A stretch of 64,000 bases of DNA from Ephydatia muelleri (GCA_013339895.1 JABACO010000009.1:3221113-3285112); one strand, 5' to 3'; shown: positions 22,776-35,289, counted from the stretch's first letter. Notes: generated by a model not told the origin, from the sequence alone. Numbers and translations: made by a program.

Positions 22776-25048
22776 TCTAATTATGACGTCACTTTGACCC
22801 GCAAACATTCCAGGGCCTTAAAGGTCCGAGACAGGATCACTCATAGAGTACGTATGAGTTCAGTTTACTATTTTTGTGCATGTGCATGCATCCAAAGGAC
22901 TGCACAAAAGAAGGTACCTCTACATTGGGATGGCATGATGCATAGACACACATAAAACTGAGACTTACATTGTAAAATACATCACAAGCACACACATGTC
23001 AATGTACATGTACATGATGAAATATACATAACAGCACCCAAGTTGCAACACATTAATCAATAAACTTTTCAGCACTGAACACAGATGTTGGTCCATATTG
23101 TTCAACACCTCAATGTCCACTTTAGGCCAACAGTGCAAATGTCACTGCCACTTGCAATCCTGAAACAGCCAGCTGAATCTCATGCCTTGTACCACATACT
23201 TAAGGCAATCAGATGAAGTAAAAGGACATAGAGACGAAATGAAAGTGGTGAGGGCTCAGTTGCATCAGTTTAATGGTTTGCTGTGCACACTGCAAGATAA
23301 AGTTAGGAGGTTGACAAGCTCTGTGAGACCAGCTAATGAGGATAGTGTTTACAGTTTATGTCAATACTTCAGCCTGCCATATAAGGTAGCTAGGACCTCA
23401 GCCTTAGCCCTAGATAGTGATTAATTTGTCCTATAAAAATAATAAAAATAATCCTACAATTAATACTTTTAAAAATATTGTGTAAAGGACTGGCAGTCAA
23501 CTAATGCAAGTAGGCCTGTAGTAAATGCATCACCTATGATACTGTCAGACACTTTGCACCCCAGATACATAGTATTGTCACCCTTGGCCAACTAAACATT
23601 CTGGCAGGAAGAGACACTTCCTGTTCCCAAGATGCTAGATCAGTACTGTACGTGATTGTAGTACTTCTATTGACATCTGCTCCCCAAGACAAAAAATATA
23701 TTATATACTTATACAGAAACCCCAATTAGTCTAACAGCTTGCGTTAATGTGTATTTCAGTTACGCTGTGTCTCCAATGGGCTCAATTGAAATAATTAACA
23801 ATGCCAGTTACGTCAGAATACAAAAGGATGAGAATACAAATGCCACTGGAAAGATGATGGACATTAAAACCATATTCCACATACATATATGTTGAGGTTG
23901 AGTTGGGTTAAACAATATTGTGAATTGGTACTTGATTCAAGTGTGCTCAGGTACATGCGTGTAGTTCCTTGACATTTTGTAGCAGTGGTGCTCTAATTAT
24001 ATCTATACCATGGTAGTACATGAAGAGTACAAATGCATAATCACATGAAAGAGTGTTACATAGGTTATAAAACCATTCCTCAAAACCTTAGTAGTTATTT
24101 TTAGTAGCAAATGGGTTCTAAGGTATGTCATCTATGATATAAAAACAAGCCACTATTAATTGATTACTTACTTTAGAAAACATATCAAAAATGCGTGACT
24201 GTTGGATCATGTACTTTGAGGATTGGAACTTTGATGGCTGGTCTGAAATTCCATGAGAAATATTAATACAACATTGTTAAGTTTTTAATTAATCAACTCC
24301 AATGCCTTCGGCAAGATTCCTCGAAACAGACTTGCAATATAAAATAGACAATTCTAAGCACACGTCATTCTGAATAAATTATAACACTTCAACTTAGTTA
24401 GAGCCAATGCCACAGCCATCCTCTCCAGATGTTTTGTCCCTGACTATTAGCAATAGTAGGGTGCATTCATTATAATTGTATTATTGTATACATCTCTTTA
24501 AAGCCAAACAAAAATAATAATCTATTATTAAAAATATACAAGGACCAACTCCCCCAAGTCCAAGGTTGTCTGCAGCCTGTACGGCCGCCTTAATTTGACT
24601 CTTGTGCGAGCCAATACCCGAGCCCTCCTCTTACGATGTGGATGTTCCCTTCAGGAGGGGGATATTTCATCATCGTAACTTTCATAGCTAGTGTGTCTCA
24701 GTGTGTCAGGGTATGTATGTATGTATGTATGTATATGTGTATAAATATTTCTATGCTTTAATGTACATTTGATTTGCTTTTTATTAGTAAATGTTCATAA
24801 TTTAAGTAAAAATTAAGGACAAATTATTAATTATTATAAACAACAAAACATACGTAACATTAAACATCATTCAAAGGAGAGGGGGTTGGAGGCAAAGTTC
24901 CCAAAATAGATGCAGCATTGCCCCTCTGAATGGCAACAGAAAACTTTTGCATGAGGTATGCCAGAGAGCTTTTGTCACCGGTGGTGTTTGCAATGCAGCA
25001 ACCTAAGTCTGACAAGAAAGACATGCATGGCCGCAGCCTCCAGTGGTT
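22776..25048. other. Gene-poor stretch with short LINE pieces
   Basis: AT-rich sequence containing: a LINE end at 23365-23413 (minus, AKAEVLATLYGRL); LVRANATAILSRCFVPDY at about 24399-24452 (plus), which matches the end of the 8003-8275 copy; and YGRLNLTLVRAN at about 24575-24620 (plus). A short GTAT run lies at 24712-24733. No intact gene. Confidence 0.55.
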
Positions 25049-25673
25049 TTAGACGCAACAGGTGTGAAGGAATGGTATGCATGGGAGGTGAGGTAACTGT
25101 ACTTCTGGATCTTGGTCTGCTCCGACCTGGTTTGCTGCTGCACATACTTCAGAGGCTATGATGGATAGATAGGAAGGGGCAAAAGTGTCTACACAGGTTG
25201 TATCCCAAACCAATAATCTGCCATTCAACCAGGGAAACCATGGTGATTCCATCGGGATGCATGCCATCTACATGATCAAGACCAGTAGGCTCTAGCCGAG
25301 AAGGAACATTGGCAGAAGACAAAGCCTCGTGCAGAATGTCATTCAGCATGGCATGGCGGAAGTGGCAACCAGCGCTAAAATGACAACTGAGCCCGTGTGT
25401 GCCAAGTGTGTCCACATTTGATCCACAGTGATGGCTAAGGTGAGGGATGCAAAGTGGGACCCCCAGACGAAGACCAATGGCTATGCGAATAGTGTTATCA
25501 TCCATGCGCAGACCCAGGGAAGTAACCAGGAGGGTGTGCAACCAAGAACCAGATTCCTTTTTAGAGGCAGATAAAAGCCTTGCCTTGGACAAAGGATCAG
25601 GGGCAGTGGCCAGGAGTTCAGCTGCAATGGAAGAAACCCTTGGTAGATCCCATGATTTCTGTCGATGTGACAT
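25049..25673 (-). pseudogene. LINE fragment: RT C-terminal region
   Basis: A minus-strand frame of about 174 codons reads SKARLLSASKKESGSWLHTL, LRLGVPLC, GLSCHFSAG, RHAMLNDILHEAL and PDGITMV. This resembles the thumb, zinc-knuckle and endonuclease region of LINE ORFs (compare DRARLLSTSSAHASSWLQVV and RHNALRNAI in 53583-55370). A second minus frame continues below 25149 (WDTTCVDTFAPSYL). No RT catalytic motifs remain. It differs clearly from the 53-kb element, so it belongs to another lineage. Confidence 0.75.
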
Positions 25674-25802
25674 TGAGCCAGAGGGAGGACCTGTGGACCA
25701 CTCAGTGATGGCAGAATCCCAAAGGGAGAGTGGTGGCTCCTGAAATGAGGATGATGTGGGCCGCTAAGCGTTATGGGCACCATGTATGGCCATGAACGCT
25801 CA

Positions 25803-25876
25803 GCCTTTGTAGCTCAATTTGGAGAGCATTTACCTTGTAAGTAAGAGGTTGTAGCTTTCAAATCCTACTAAAGGCA
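25803..25876 (+). tRNA. tRNA-Thr(TGT)-like sequence, probably a pseudo-tRNA or SINE head
   Basis: GCCTTTG pairs with TAAAGGC (one G-T pair), the D arm is GCTC/GAGC, and the anticodon stem TTTAC/GTAAG encloses CTTGTAA (anticodon TGT). The A box TAGCTCAATTTGG is good. The T arm is imperfect: GTAGC and CCTAC leave a C-C mismatch and one extra base around TTCAAATC, and the B box is weak. It may be a decayed tRNA gene or the tRNA-derived head of a SINE. Confidence 0.4.
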
Positions 25877-26825
25877 AGAATATTATTTTGAGGTAATGGA
25901 AGCTAAGCTACGCTGGCTATTCGGGGCTCCACAGCCTGTGTGATCTTCTAATTAAACTATGGACACTATACACAGAACAGTGCCCAGTGTACTGATAGCC
26001 ACACTGAGGTCACTACATCAGGTGGAACAGACACTCTGTGATCACTGCGGGGATTACTGTACAGAAATGGAAAACTCATACATGCTTGGCAGCAGTATAT
26101 CTGTGCATGTACATGTATACAGTCATTCGGCTATTCCATAAGTGTACTCCCCTATTGATGACATCTATTATGAAGGAACCCCCTTGTACACGTATGCTAT
26201 TATACCCTCCCCCAAGACATATATGTAACACCCCCCCTCCCCCCCCCCACACCGGAAAGTCACATATCATCACACTACATCTCCCCCAGGACAGCAGTAC
26301 ATCTCAGCCCATTACACCCAGGACATGATTTATAGCTTCCCACCCCTCCCCCCAGGACATGATACTGATACTTACCCTCCCCCAAGACATGATTTATTGA
26401 TCACTACAGCAGAGATCTATATATATGATCTCTGACTACAGGATGTGATTTATTAACCCCCTAGGACAACAGTGTATCTCAGTCCACTACCCCCCAGGAC
26501 ATGATTTATATATACGTGTACACCCCCAGGATGGCCAAATAAGGACATACATTTTTGTCATCAGTAGGGGTGTACGATTATTTACTGGAATAGCCCATTA
26601 GATATTAAATATATTGGGAGCACATGAATGGAACTTAATTTTGATTCTACAGTCCACTTCTTTGTCCATCTGTGACAAGACAGCCCTCTTGCAGGTCATG
26701 GAGGAGAGGTTGAAATACCTTTGCACTCATGACAGCCTCTTACTGCTCGTAATGCATTGAAATTCCAAAATTAATATACTTATTGCGGACATCACCTTGT
26801 TTCCTGTCACCCAGTCTCCAACTTT
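25877..26825. repeat. Diverged CCCCC-AGGACATGATTTAT minisatellite and flanks
   Basis: Between about 26210 and 26530, variants of CCCCCAGGACATGATTTAT and CAGTACATCTCAGCCCA recur five or more times with heavy divergence. A palindromic AGAGATCTATATATATGATC motif (~26411) sits inside. No gene is supported in the remainder. Confidence 0.6.
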
Positions 26826-27101
26826 ATGACAATGAACATGTTATGTTCAATAGCAAACACTCTTCTTGATGATCGTGCATGGTTGCAAGCTTCACTTCCT
26901 ATAAAGTCTGGAGGCTTTTGGATATGGAGTGCTGTTCACCACCTTGCTCCATCAGCGTATTTAGCCTCATTTACGGGTTGTAGAGAACTCGCCTTTACCA
27001 TACTACCATATCCGAGGACAGGCACGGACAGCCCCTCAAAGTATTGCCCCTCTTACAACATGACCTCCTTAGAGTTCCTGGTGCTTCTGATTTTGTGGTG
27101 A
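26826..27101 (+). pseudogene. LINE fragment (thumb region)
   Basis: The plus-strand frame contains DDRAWLQASLPIKSGGF and HLAPSAYLASFTG, which correspond to the W.QA.L....GGLG.RS....A..A.L.S segment downstream of the RT palm (compare WKQACLSLSRGGLGLRS in 53583-55370). Nothing upstream or downstream remains in frame. Confidence 0.7.
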
Positions 27102-27524
27102 AGTGAGGTTCACAAGGCAATGTGCATGCTTCGTTAGCTAGATGTCCATCTACAGATACATGTCTGTCTTGTGCCTTTTACTTTGTTGATGTGGGGTGCA
27201 TCATTTATTTGCAGGTCTGAGTCTTGAAATTGAACACCAATCATTGGTGTTGGTGTGCTCAGAGAAAAATTACTATATTACATGCTGAACTCATGTAAAC
27301 ATACATACATGTAGTGGATAACAATTTTTGGCACCTGTGCCCCTGTTGTACACACCGCTTTTTGCTGTAGATGCTCAGCTTGCAGTTTCGCAACAAACAT
27401 GTATTAGATTGAGCTCAATTTATGACATCAATGATCTTACACAGAGTATCCAGTGTGATTCTTCAATATTCAGTTATAGGAAACAAAATACTTGATATGA
27501 ACCGAGTATGGAACGCATATTATT
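27102..27524. other. Stretch with no recognised feature
   Basis: No gene, repeat array or RNA recognised. Confidence 0.4.
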
Positions 27525-27758
27525 TTACCACCACCACTTTTCCCCCTTCGACTGTTGAGGTACAGTCCAGTAGCAAAATGACTTCCACGTAGAAAGACTG
27601 ACGAACACATCCTGGTCCTTAAAGAAGCTTTGTACAACTAATCGCTGCTCAGAAGTAACGCGATCGTACCCTAGTTCCTGGGCAGCTAATGAAATTACGT
27701 CAACCTCCATGTTGAGCGCGTGACTATCACACAAGAACTGTAATGAAATTCTTATCAC
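27525..27758 (-). pseudogene. RecQ-like helicase N-terminal fragment
   Basis: The minus-strand frame contains AAQELGYDRVTSEQRLVVQS, then QDVFVSLSTWKSFCYWTVP. This fits a RecQ-type start (Q-motif-like region followed by FVSLPTGSGKSLCY), but the Walker A is shortened to STWKS, losing the GxGK glycines. Only about 75 codons are present. It lies about 200 bp upstream of the intact RTK, in opposite orientation. Such helicase pieces are often multi-copy in sponge and cnidarian genomes. Confidence 0.6.
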
Positions 27759-27847
27759 TGCATGCCTGCAATCCTATTGGTGCGTGGAAAATCCAACGCA
27801 TGGTCACGAAAAAGTAAGCAATTACCTCAGACCTCTTTCCGCGCAGC

Positions 27848-27892
27848 GGTGATGTAATCCATCCGCATCTGCGGTTAGAGGGCGAGGCTACT
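27848..27892 (+). repeat. MITE remnant with GGTGATGTAATCCATCC core
   Basis: The core is identical to that at 996-1012 and is followed by GCATCTGCGGTTAG and GGGCGAGGCTA, resembling the right end of the TAGTCTCG family. It lies 65 bp upstream of the intact RTK start codon and may overlap its promoter or 5' UTR. Confidence 0.6.
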
Positions 27893-27956
27893 ATTACGTA
27901 AGAAAGACTTGAACGCGTAATTACTAAGGATTGGCAATTTTTGTGATCACAAGAAG

Positions 27957-30900
27957 ATGGGCATAAATATTCCTTGCTCCGCGCTAGTATTACTCAACGC
28001 GCTTTTGGGTAAGGTACTCGTTACGGTGCATTGGTCCGATTGAAATATGAATCCGCAGCTGTCAATTGCCAGGAACAACAGTGCGTGGACGTACCTTTCA
28101 ACCAAACTGCCATCGATGTTATCAACCAAACGCTAACGTCAGAGGAATTAGCGTAAGTCCCGGCAGGTCGCGGTACCAGAGATAATATATTTTCTCTGGC
28201 GGTACGTTTTGACCGCTTTTACTCTTTGAAGGTCCGGAACGTGTACGCTGTACAGTGGAACCATGTGCGCTGGCATTATTGCACCGAACGTGGACTACGT
28301 GTATGTGAGCTACGCTCACGAGAGAGGGAACTTGGGCTTGTGGACGCAATACATCGAGAACCTCGATCTGCTAAGCCGCGTCGAATCGCAGAGCTGCAAA
28401 GAGACGATGCGGCAGGTGCTGTGCGATTACTATTTCCCGCGCTGCAGAAACGCCAGCGGCTATCAGCTGCTGACCTCAATATGCAAGGCGGGGTGCCTCC
28501 AAATCAAGAACAATCTGTGTCCAGTGGACTGGGCCAACGTGACGACTTTTACGCAAAGTCGTAGCAGCCTGAGAACCAGTAGCGTCCTAACAGACTGCAG
28601 CGACACCGGCAAGTATCTGGACGTCCCTTCCACAGTGCTGCGTCAACCTTGTTGCAGTGCCTCGTAAGTAGAGCGGTATAAAGTACTGCCCTGCGCTACT
28701 AATGTAAGGGTTCTGTATCAAACTTGCACGCAGCGTTGCATTGGTTTATGTTACAAACTTAAGGTTGCTTGTGAGCACAGAATAGAATCCTTCTACTTCC
28801 ATGGATGCAGGAACATCTATCATCATTCTGTATGCACACTCTTCACTTAGAAGCCACTAACATCATAGAAACCACAACCAAAATACCACTGGCTGCGACA
28901 ACACCTCTGACCTCTGTAGTCGAAATCACGCGGTCCTTCAGAACAGCCACCTCCACTGGTGTTACCATGTCAATGGAAACCGCTCTCCCACCAAGTGCTG
29001 TGCAGTCGTTGGCAGCTCCTGTGGTTGGAGGTGTCTTCGGGAGCTTCGTCTTCATGTTGCTAATGTTAGTATTGGTTCTTGTCATCCTGTTGGTCATCAG
29101 GAAAAGAGGAAAGAAGAGAGAGTCCAGGGGCACACTGATGACCCACTCGCAGCGACCAAGGTGAGAGGAACTGTGTTGTTGTTCAGTTGCATTGCAGTGC
29201 ACATTACTCTGCACAGCTTGATTTCGAATGAAGTCAATGGAATAAAATATGACAGCAAAACACAGTCAGTGGATGAAATTTTCAACAATTACAGTAAGAT
29301 TCAAATAACTTGTAGAAAGTAAAAAGTCTTTGACCCCTGATGTTCACACTCTTACAATTCTACTTTCCTTATGAGAGGTCCTGAGGCGTATTTGACTCCT
29401 TTTGACGGTAGGATGTTTAGGGTGCCTTCTGGTTACCTTCGCCAGCTGTCAGGAACGATGCTCATTCCTGGAGACTGTCTAAGTGTGCTGGATTGCATTG
29501 GACAAGGTACATTGGTATGGCGGCGGGTGAGCTGGTGTGTGCAAAGTGCACAGGTTATGGCCTCAGGTCAAAATGATGCATAACTGATGCTACAGTACTT
29601 GTATTAAGGGTGGAAGGAAATATTGACCTAAAAACGTTGTGTTATGCACTCCTTTGCCTGATGGTTATAAAAGAAAACTGTAAGTGCAGATATTCAAATA
29701 CTGAATGCTATGATGCCTTGGTACATGCAAAGCAAAGGACACACCTGTCGTTGAATGTAGACCTATTGTATGATGCAAATCAAATAAGGGATAGTCCCAA
29801 TTTTTCAGTCTGTATTGGGGAAGGCATCAGCACCTCTTCAAAGACTAAAATTGAAACTGGTTCAGAAAGATATATAGGTGTCTTTAACCTCACACAATTT
29901 CCTAACAGGATAGGGTTGCATTGAGACAGTGGCATGATTTGACCCTGCTCTGCTGCTCCCTTTTGTCTGATTTGCTACTTCTAACCTTAGTAGGAGGAAG
30001 TTGTTGCCACAACATCTTAATCAAATCTTGTGGCATAGCAAACACAGGAGGTAACACTATTTGCCCATGACAACTGTGGGAAACTAATTTGTGTGTGATG
30101 AATCACATACAATCTGATTGGACAGCTGCTGGGTTCCAACTCTCATCACAATTTAGCAGTGATCTCCAAATATCTCCAGTACTCAGAACCCATCTCTATT
30201 ATAGCATTTAGAATGTCTCCCATTATCATTTCTTTGCTGTCTTATTGCTGCTGCTGCTGCTTTGTAATAGACACAAGCTAGTCAGCCGAATCCATGATAC
30301 TTAGAACCCTCCATCTCAGTGTCTAATTAATTATTGTCCTGTATTGTCATTTATTTGCTATCAGGCGAATTTGGAATTGTTTATCGAGCATATCTAAGCA
30401 ACTGGTCTGATATTACCTCACCCCTTCTTGTTGCTGTCAAGACAGTCAAAGGTAAGATGCACCCCCACACAAAGCCATTCATTGCTGATCCATGTATGTC
30501 CTTGTTTGATTTTCAATTGGAGCACGCCTAGATTTGAATGTAGTTTTCATTTGGGCTGCATTTTCTTGAATTAAACTCGTCTCTTCAAGGCATATGATGT
30601 GATCTCATTACCTATAGGGCAGACGAGTGAAAGTCAGCTGATGCAAATGATGGAAGAGAGCATCAAGATGAAGGATCTCAATCATCCCAACATCCTTGGG
30701 TTGATTGGAATCTGCATTGAACGGGGTACAGCCCCTTACATCGTGATGCCTTTCATGGCCAATGGCAGCCTGCTGTCCTACCTGAAGCAGGAGAGAAACA
30801 CTCTGACCATTGCTAATGGAGCTGAACAAGATCTGGTACAGTTAAATACATGTTATTGCTTACCCCAAAGCAAGGGGTCAAAATACTTTTTAAAAGTCAC

Positions 30901-33900
30901 CTGCATATGACACATGGTATGGTGGCCGATGGGGTCCACCTGCACCTAGCAGTTCCCACTGCACCTTAGCCGACATGCATGCCATTGTGGTAGCATGTGT
31001 GACAAAAGGGGGCGTGATTGAACGCCAGCAGCTGAGTGCTGCACCTGGGGTATGGAAGCTGCTTTTTAGTGGCACTATTATTACGTAGCCCAATTAATAC
31101 CCACTCACATTTAATCAATTATTTGACATTGCAATCAATACTTATGTATGAATTTTGTACAAATACAATGTGCACTTGTTAGTTTTTGAACATTAGAATA
31201 CGGGCAAATCTTATAAACCATTCAGCTCTCTGTTTTGGAGGAGGCCACTTATACCAAAGTGCAGGAATAAGGCTAACAAACATGCACGTCTGAAAATGTA
31301 CCAGCATTAGTGCAGGTGTGCACGGGTATTCCAAACACTGTAGAATATTTCATGCATGCTGGCCAGTGTAGGTTGGGACATAGAAGGAGGGTGGGTAAGG
31401 TTCCAATGAAAGACTGATAGGACTTGAGCTCATCTGGTGTTATGAAATGGCTATCTTTCCCATTTAATTCACTTCAAGATAATGGATACACAAAGAGTGC
31501 TGCTGTCCATATGCCTCCAGATAGCCAAAGGGATGGAGTATCTGGCCAGCCAGAAGTTTGTACACAGAGACCTAGCTGCAAGGAACTGCATGTAAGTTGA
31601 CTTGAATTTTTAGTCATGCAATCAAAATGGGAGGTGCATATTCTACTGCAAGGTGGTGATAGCCTCTTTCTCAGGATATAAAACTTGAAAATCGCTCTAC
31701 TGAGGTCTGATCTGGCCTCTAGCAAATGCCTAGTCAACTATTGCAGCATTTGTATGGTGTGAGATGTTCATGGAAGTGACAGTCTCTGGTGTGGTTGAGT
31801 CTGATAATATAGGCCTAGCAAAAATAACCTTTCAAGTGCTTTGCTTTTGTAAATGGAATGTTGTTCAATCAGTTGTCATGTGAACATAACTAGCTCATCA
31901 ATTAACATAAACTTATTAATAATCAGGTAACACATCAGTATTTCAGTTTTTACACCCTCCATTCAAGAGGGGAAAAAATTGAAATCTAAACTTTTATCCT
32001 GGAGATGAGTAATTATAACTTGATGTCCTTGATGTTGACATATCCAAAAGCACTGCATGTTGCTCAATACCTACAGAGGATTGTGTTTGTAATGTTATTT
32101 GTCTAAGGTGGAAAGTTGTATTTCTTATTCACCACCTCTTTCAAATGGTATCTCGACACAGGATTGATGGTAACAATGTTATCAAGGTGGCTGACTTTGG
32201 GCTCAGTGAAGACATTTATGCCAAGAACTACTACAGACAGAGTGATACTGAGGAGTGCAAGGTCAAACTGCCCATCAGGTGGATGGCACCAGAGAGCTTT
32301 CACGATGGAATCTTTTCTGAGAAGACTGATGTTGTGAGTTGCATTGCTGGCAGGGAAAGGAGGAGCATTAAATTCTAGAATGGCATAAGGAGTAGTCTAT
32401 TAATGCTTTGCTTGTGGTTTTGTTTTGGTTTGCAACGCGTATGTTTGCCTTAATAAAGATAGATACATTTCTTCTATACTTTTAGTGGTCCTATGGGGTC
32501 ACCTGTTGGGAGGTCTTCACACTGGGAAAGATACCCTATCCTGGAGTGACTCCATTCTCCCTTGTCAAATACCTTGATGAAGGTGGAAGGTTGGAGAATC
32601 CCTCCAACGCTGCATGCTCAGATGAAATGTAAGTGAACCAGTGCTACAGTGAGCACACCTCAGACGTACTCTGGGTTCCCATCCAGTCTGGGTGTCCTGC
32701 ATGTGTGCGGGTTCTCTCCAATCAGTGCATCAACACAACACTGTAGAGCTACCTGGGCAATGCTATGCCACTTTGCTTTTGGCCCCAGTTAACAATGCTG
32801 CATCAAACCGTTATTTTGATGCTATTTGTACTTGTATTATACTAATGGTGGCAGAATTGTGAAGATGAACACACGTTCCCCCACAAACATATGCACATGT
32901 ATGCACACACAAACAGGACATACTCAAAATCATAACTCATGCATACAGGCCCACAATTTTGGTCATGACTTTGCAGGCATTTAAAAGTAGTTAGCTACCT
33001 GATATGATTTTAGTACATCCATGGTAGTGGGGTTAATTTATTTTCTAATTTTATTTTAATGATTTCACCAATTTTTTTATTACAAATGACTCATGATGTG
33101 TCATTATTATAAAAATGACAATGATCTGGCCAGTAACGTTCTAGCATTGTCCCTGACAGGGCAATGCTTAGCCTTCGATATAGCCCAGACACTGCTGAAG
33201 ACTTGAGACAAGCAGTTCGAGTTGATCCATGTGGCGTGTCTGTCAAGGCACCTGCTGGCTTCTTCTCCTCAACACTATACGACTCCATGGTTAAGGGGAT
33301 ACAAACTTAGCCGAAATGGTTGCATTTCTCATCATTGGTGACATGTTTGTAGAGTTCAGTCGGCGATTACACACACTTCGATGCAATTAAATTAATTTTA
33401 TAACTACTATCTTATTTATCAAAATGAAATGAAGTCAAATCCACATATCTGAATTAATAATAGTTTCAAATACATTTTGTTAGAATAACAGTCCAATAGA
33501 ACAGATTTTGATTAGTTTAGCATAATTACTACATTCAGAAATATTTAATCAAGACGAGATTCAAAGATTTTAATAATTTAGTAAAATGTGCATTAAAGTT
33601 AAGTAACGTCTGTTTGAATAAACGGACCATGAAAACAAGTTGATATAATGGTCCGTTTAGTCAAATAAAGGTTACTTAACTTTGATGTACATTATTGAAC
33701 ATCTTGATTTGATTTGTTATCCTTAATACATAACCTTAAACTGTCTTTTTATATTGTACATAATGAAGTCCTTATCAAAGTGGTTGCCAAAATTGTGAAA
33801 CAACCCCCTGCTCATTTCAAGGACAGGCTGTTTTTACTGACATTTTTATTTGGTCATGGACTGGCTGTGGTGCGCATCCAAGTTATGTTTAGTAGGTTTA

Positions 33901-34199
33901 TGCAATACTAATGATTAGCATGTCACAAATTATCAAAGGAGTATATGATTAGCTGATGTACTGCGGGTGTCTGAACACTGTTTCCTCTTTCCCACAGCAA
34001 TGCAATGATGAGGAAATGTTGGGAAAAGACACCAGAGGACAGACCTTGCTTCAGGGAGATGGTGATAGACATCACTACAATGCTAGAAGGATTGGCAAAC
34101 TATTTGGACCTTTCAGTTTGCAAGCTTCCATCATCAATCCCCTGGCAGGAGGCTGAACCATTACCATGTACTCCAGTGATTACGATAACTCCAGCATAG
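27957..34199 (+). CDS. Receptor tyrosine kinase with Frizzled-like CRD (672 aa)
   Basis: Exons: 27957-28008, 28059-28152, 28232-28663, 28786-29160, 29376-29506, 30365-30451, 30618-30835, 31479-31591, 32162-32333, 32486-32628, 33998-34199. All phases fit and the total is 2,019 nt; the 28786 acceptor (AATAG) is the least certain. Product: signal peptide ([18 protein letters not shown]); a Frizzled-type cysteine-rich domain ([11 protein letters not shown], then C-x8-C-x6-C and C-x3-C with [10 protein letters not shown] and CKAGC); a Thr-rich stalk; a TM near residues 272-298 followed by RKRGKKR; and a kinase domain with [21 protein letters not shown], activation-loop KNYYRQ and MAPESF. All catalytic motifs are intact, so an active cell-surface kinase is expected. 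Ligand unknown; the CRD suggests a Wnt-like or lipid ligand by analogy only. I cannot place it in a named RTK class. Confidence 0.9.
33545..33715. mobile_element. Palindromic MITE in the last intron of the intact RTK
   Basis: The left half (AAAGTTAAGTAACGTCTG, ATAAACGGACCAT) is mirrored by ATGGTCCGTTTAG and GGTTACTTAACTTTGATG, with outer AATCAAGACGAGATTC and CATCTTGATTTGATTT also pairing. Near-complete palindrome, no ORF. Confidence 0.8.
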
Positions 34200-34952
34200 A
34201 GCCCTGCACTATATACCACCTCATTATTGACATCTGCTGACGAAGTGTCAGTACTTGCACTTGCCATCAGTATTGCACACATCTGTTTTAAGGTGATGTC
34301 ATACCACATTTGAAGTTATTTATTCAGTTGAGCATTTATTTGGGATCGTTGCCACGAAAAGGGACCTAACACATGTTTTTTTCTGAAATGTCCTCTACAC
34401 ATCACTTCTTACGCACTAAGAATCGGAGTATCTGTCATGGAGTTGTAGAGCTCTGAATTTGTAATTAGCCATACATTACAATGCAGGTGTTGCATGTACT
34501 GGAAATTTTATAAAGTAGGCGTTAGGTCCTTTTTCGCGGAAACAATCCCATTTGTTGAATCATAAGATGTTTTCTTTGCAAATTGCACTGTTTTGAGGAG
34601 GTAGTTAATAAACCTTATTTAGAAGGGGATAATACATTATTCGTGAATGAAATAGGTCAATAAACAAACTACACAATCACTATGTTATGTAGGGCTGATG
34701 TGCTGAATTAATACTTAATTAATATTAATACTAGCCAAAAAAAGTTGTATAATGTTCCAGCCTCCCCGGGGCAGCTCCGCTTCCTGCTTCGCCCCACCCC
34801 CTGTCACACCCTCACCTGTGCCCCCCCCGCTACAAATTCCTGGATGATGAGCCATATATCGTACATCCAAGTAATTCCGTTAAAACAAATAGCTCCTACA
34901 CACATACGATCAGTCTATAGTAAATAAAAATTCTGATGAATAGCATGTGATC
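34200..34952. other. 3' flank of the RTK; contains a MITE
   Basis: Apart from the MITE at 34342-34549 and a C-rich patch near 34760-34830 there is no recognised feature. An AATAAA-like ATAAACC lies near 34608; no polyadenylation site can be assigned firmly. Confidence 0.4.
34342..34549. mobile_element. MITE with GGGATCGTT termini (copy 2)
   Basis: Starts GGGATCGTTGCCACGAAAAG and ends in the inverse of GGGATTGTTTCCGCGAAAAA. It shares interior words with 18473-18720 (CTGAAATGTCCTCTACACAT, TGTCATGGAGTTGT, TACTGGAAATTT). ATTT flanks both ends, a possible 4-bp target duplication. Confidence 0.8.
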
Positions 34953-35123
34953 TAGTCTCGGTTCAGTACTGCACAGACCATAGATCTTCAAGTATCTATG
35001 CACAGACCTTATATCATAGCATTGGATGTATTACATCACCAGCGTGTGAAAATAAGTAGTTATTTTCACCAACCGATGATGTTATACATTCAGTGCTGTG
35101 ATAAGGTCTGGGCACCACGACTA
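34953..35123. mobile_element. TAGTCTCG-family MITE
   Basis: Begins TAGTCTCGGTTCAG and ends with the imperfect inverse (CTGGGCACCACGACTA). Inside is GGATGTATTACATCACC (35024-35040), the family core. No convincing target duplication. Confidence 0.6.
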
Positions 35124-35289
35124 GACTTTGGTGGGGCGGGGCTACTTCAAAGCTTGCTGTTCGACAGAATCAACTCACTAAAAACATCCGTGAGTAAGAA
35201 CACTGAACAATTAAGACACGTGGGAGAGCATATATACAAAACCCAACGCTTTTTTACCACTGAACTGGACTTGAGTTTTTAAAATGAAT

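Noticed and set aside
28226-28564. Alternative frame over the RTK CRD exon
   Set aside because: The overlapping frame from 28263 carries the conserved cysteines and joins in phase to its neighbours.
33159-33310. Short open segment in the last RTK intron ([19 protein letters not shown])
   Set aside because: It does not fit the exon phases and has no counterpart in the paralogue; possibly a repeat remnant.
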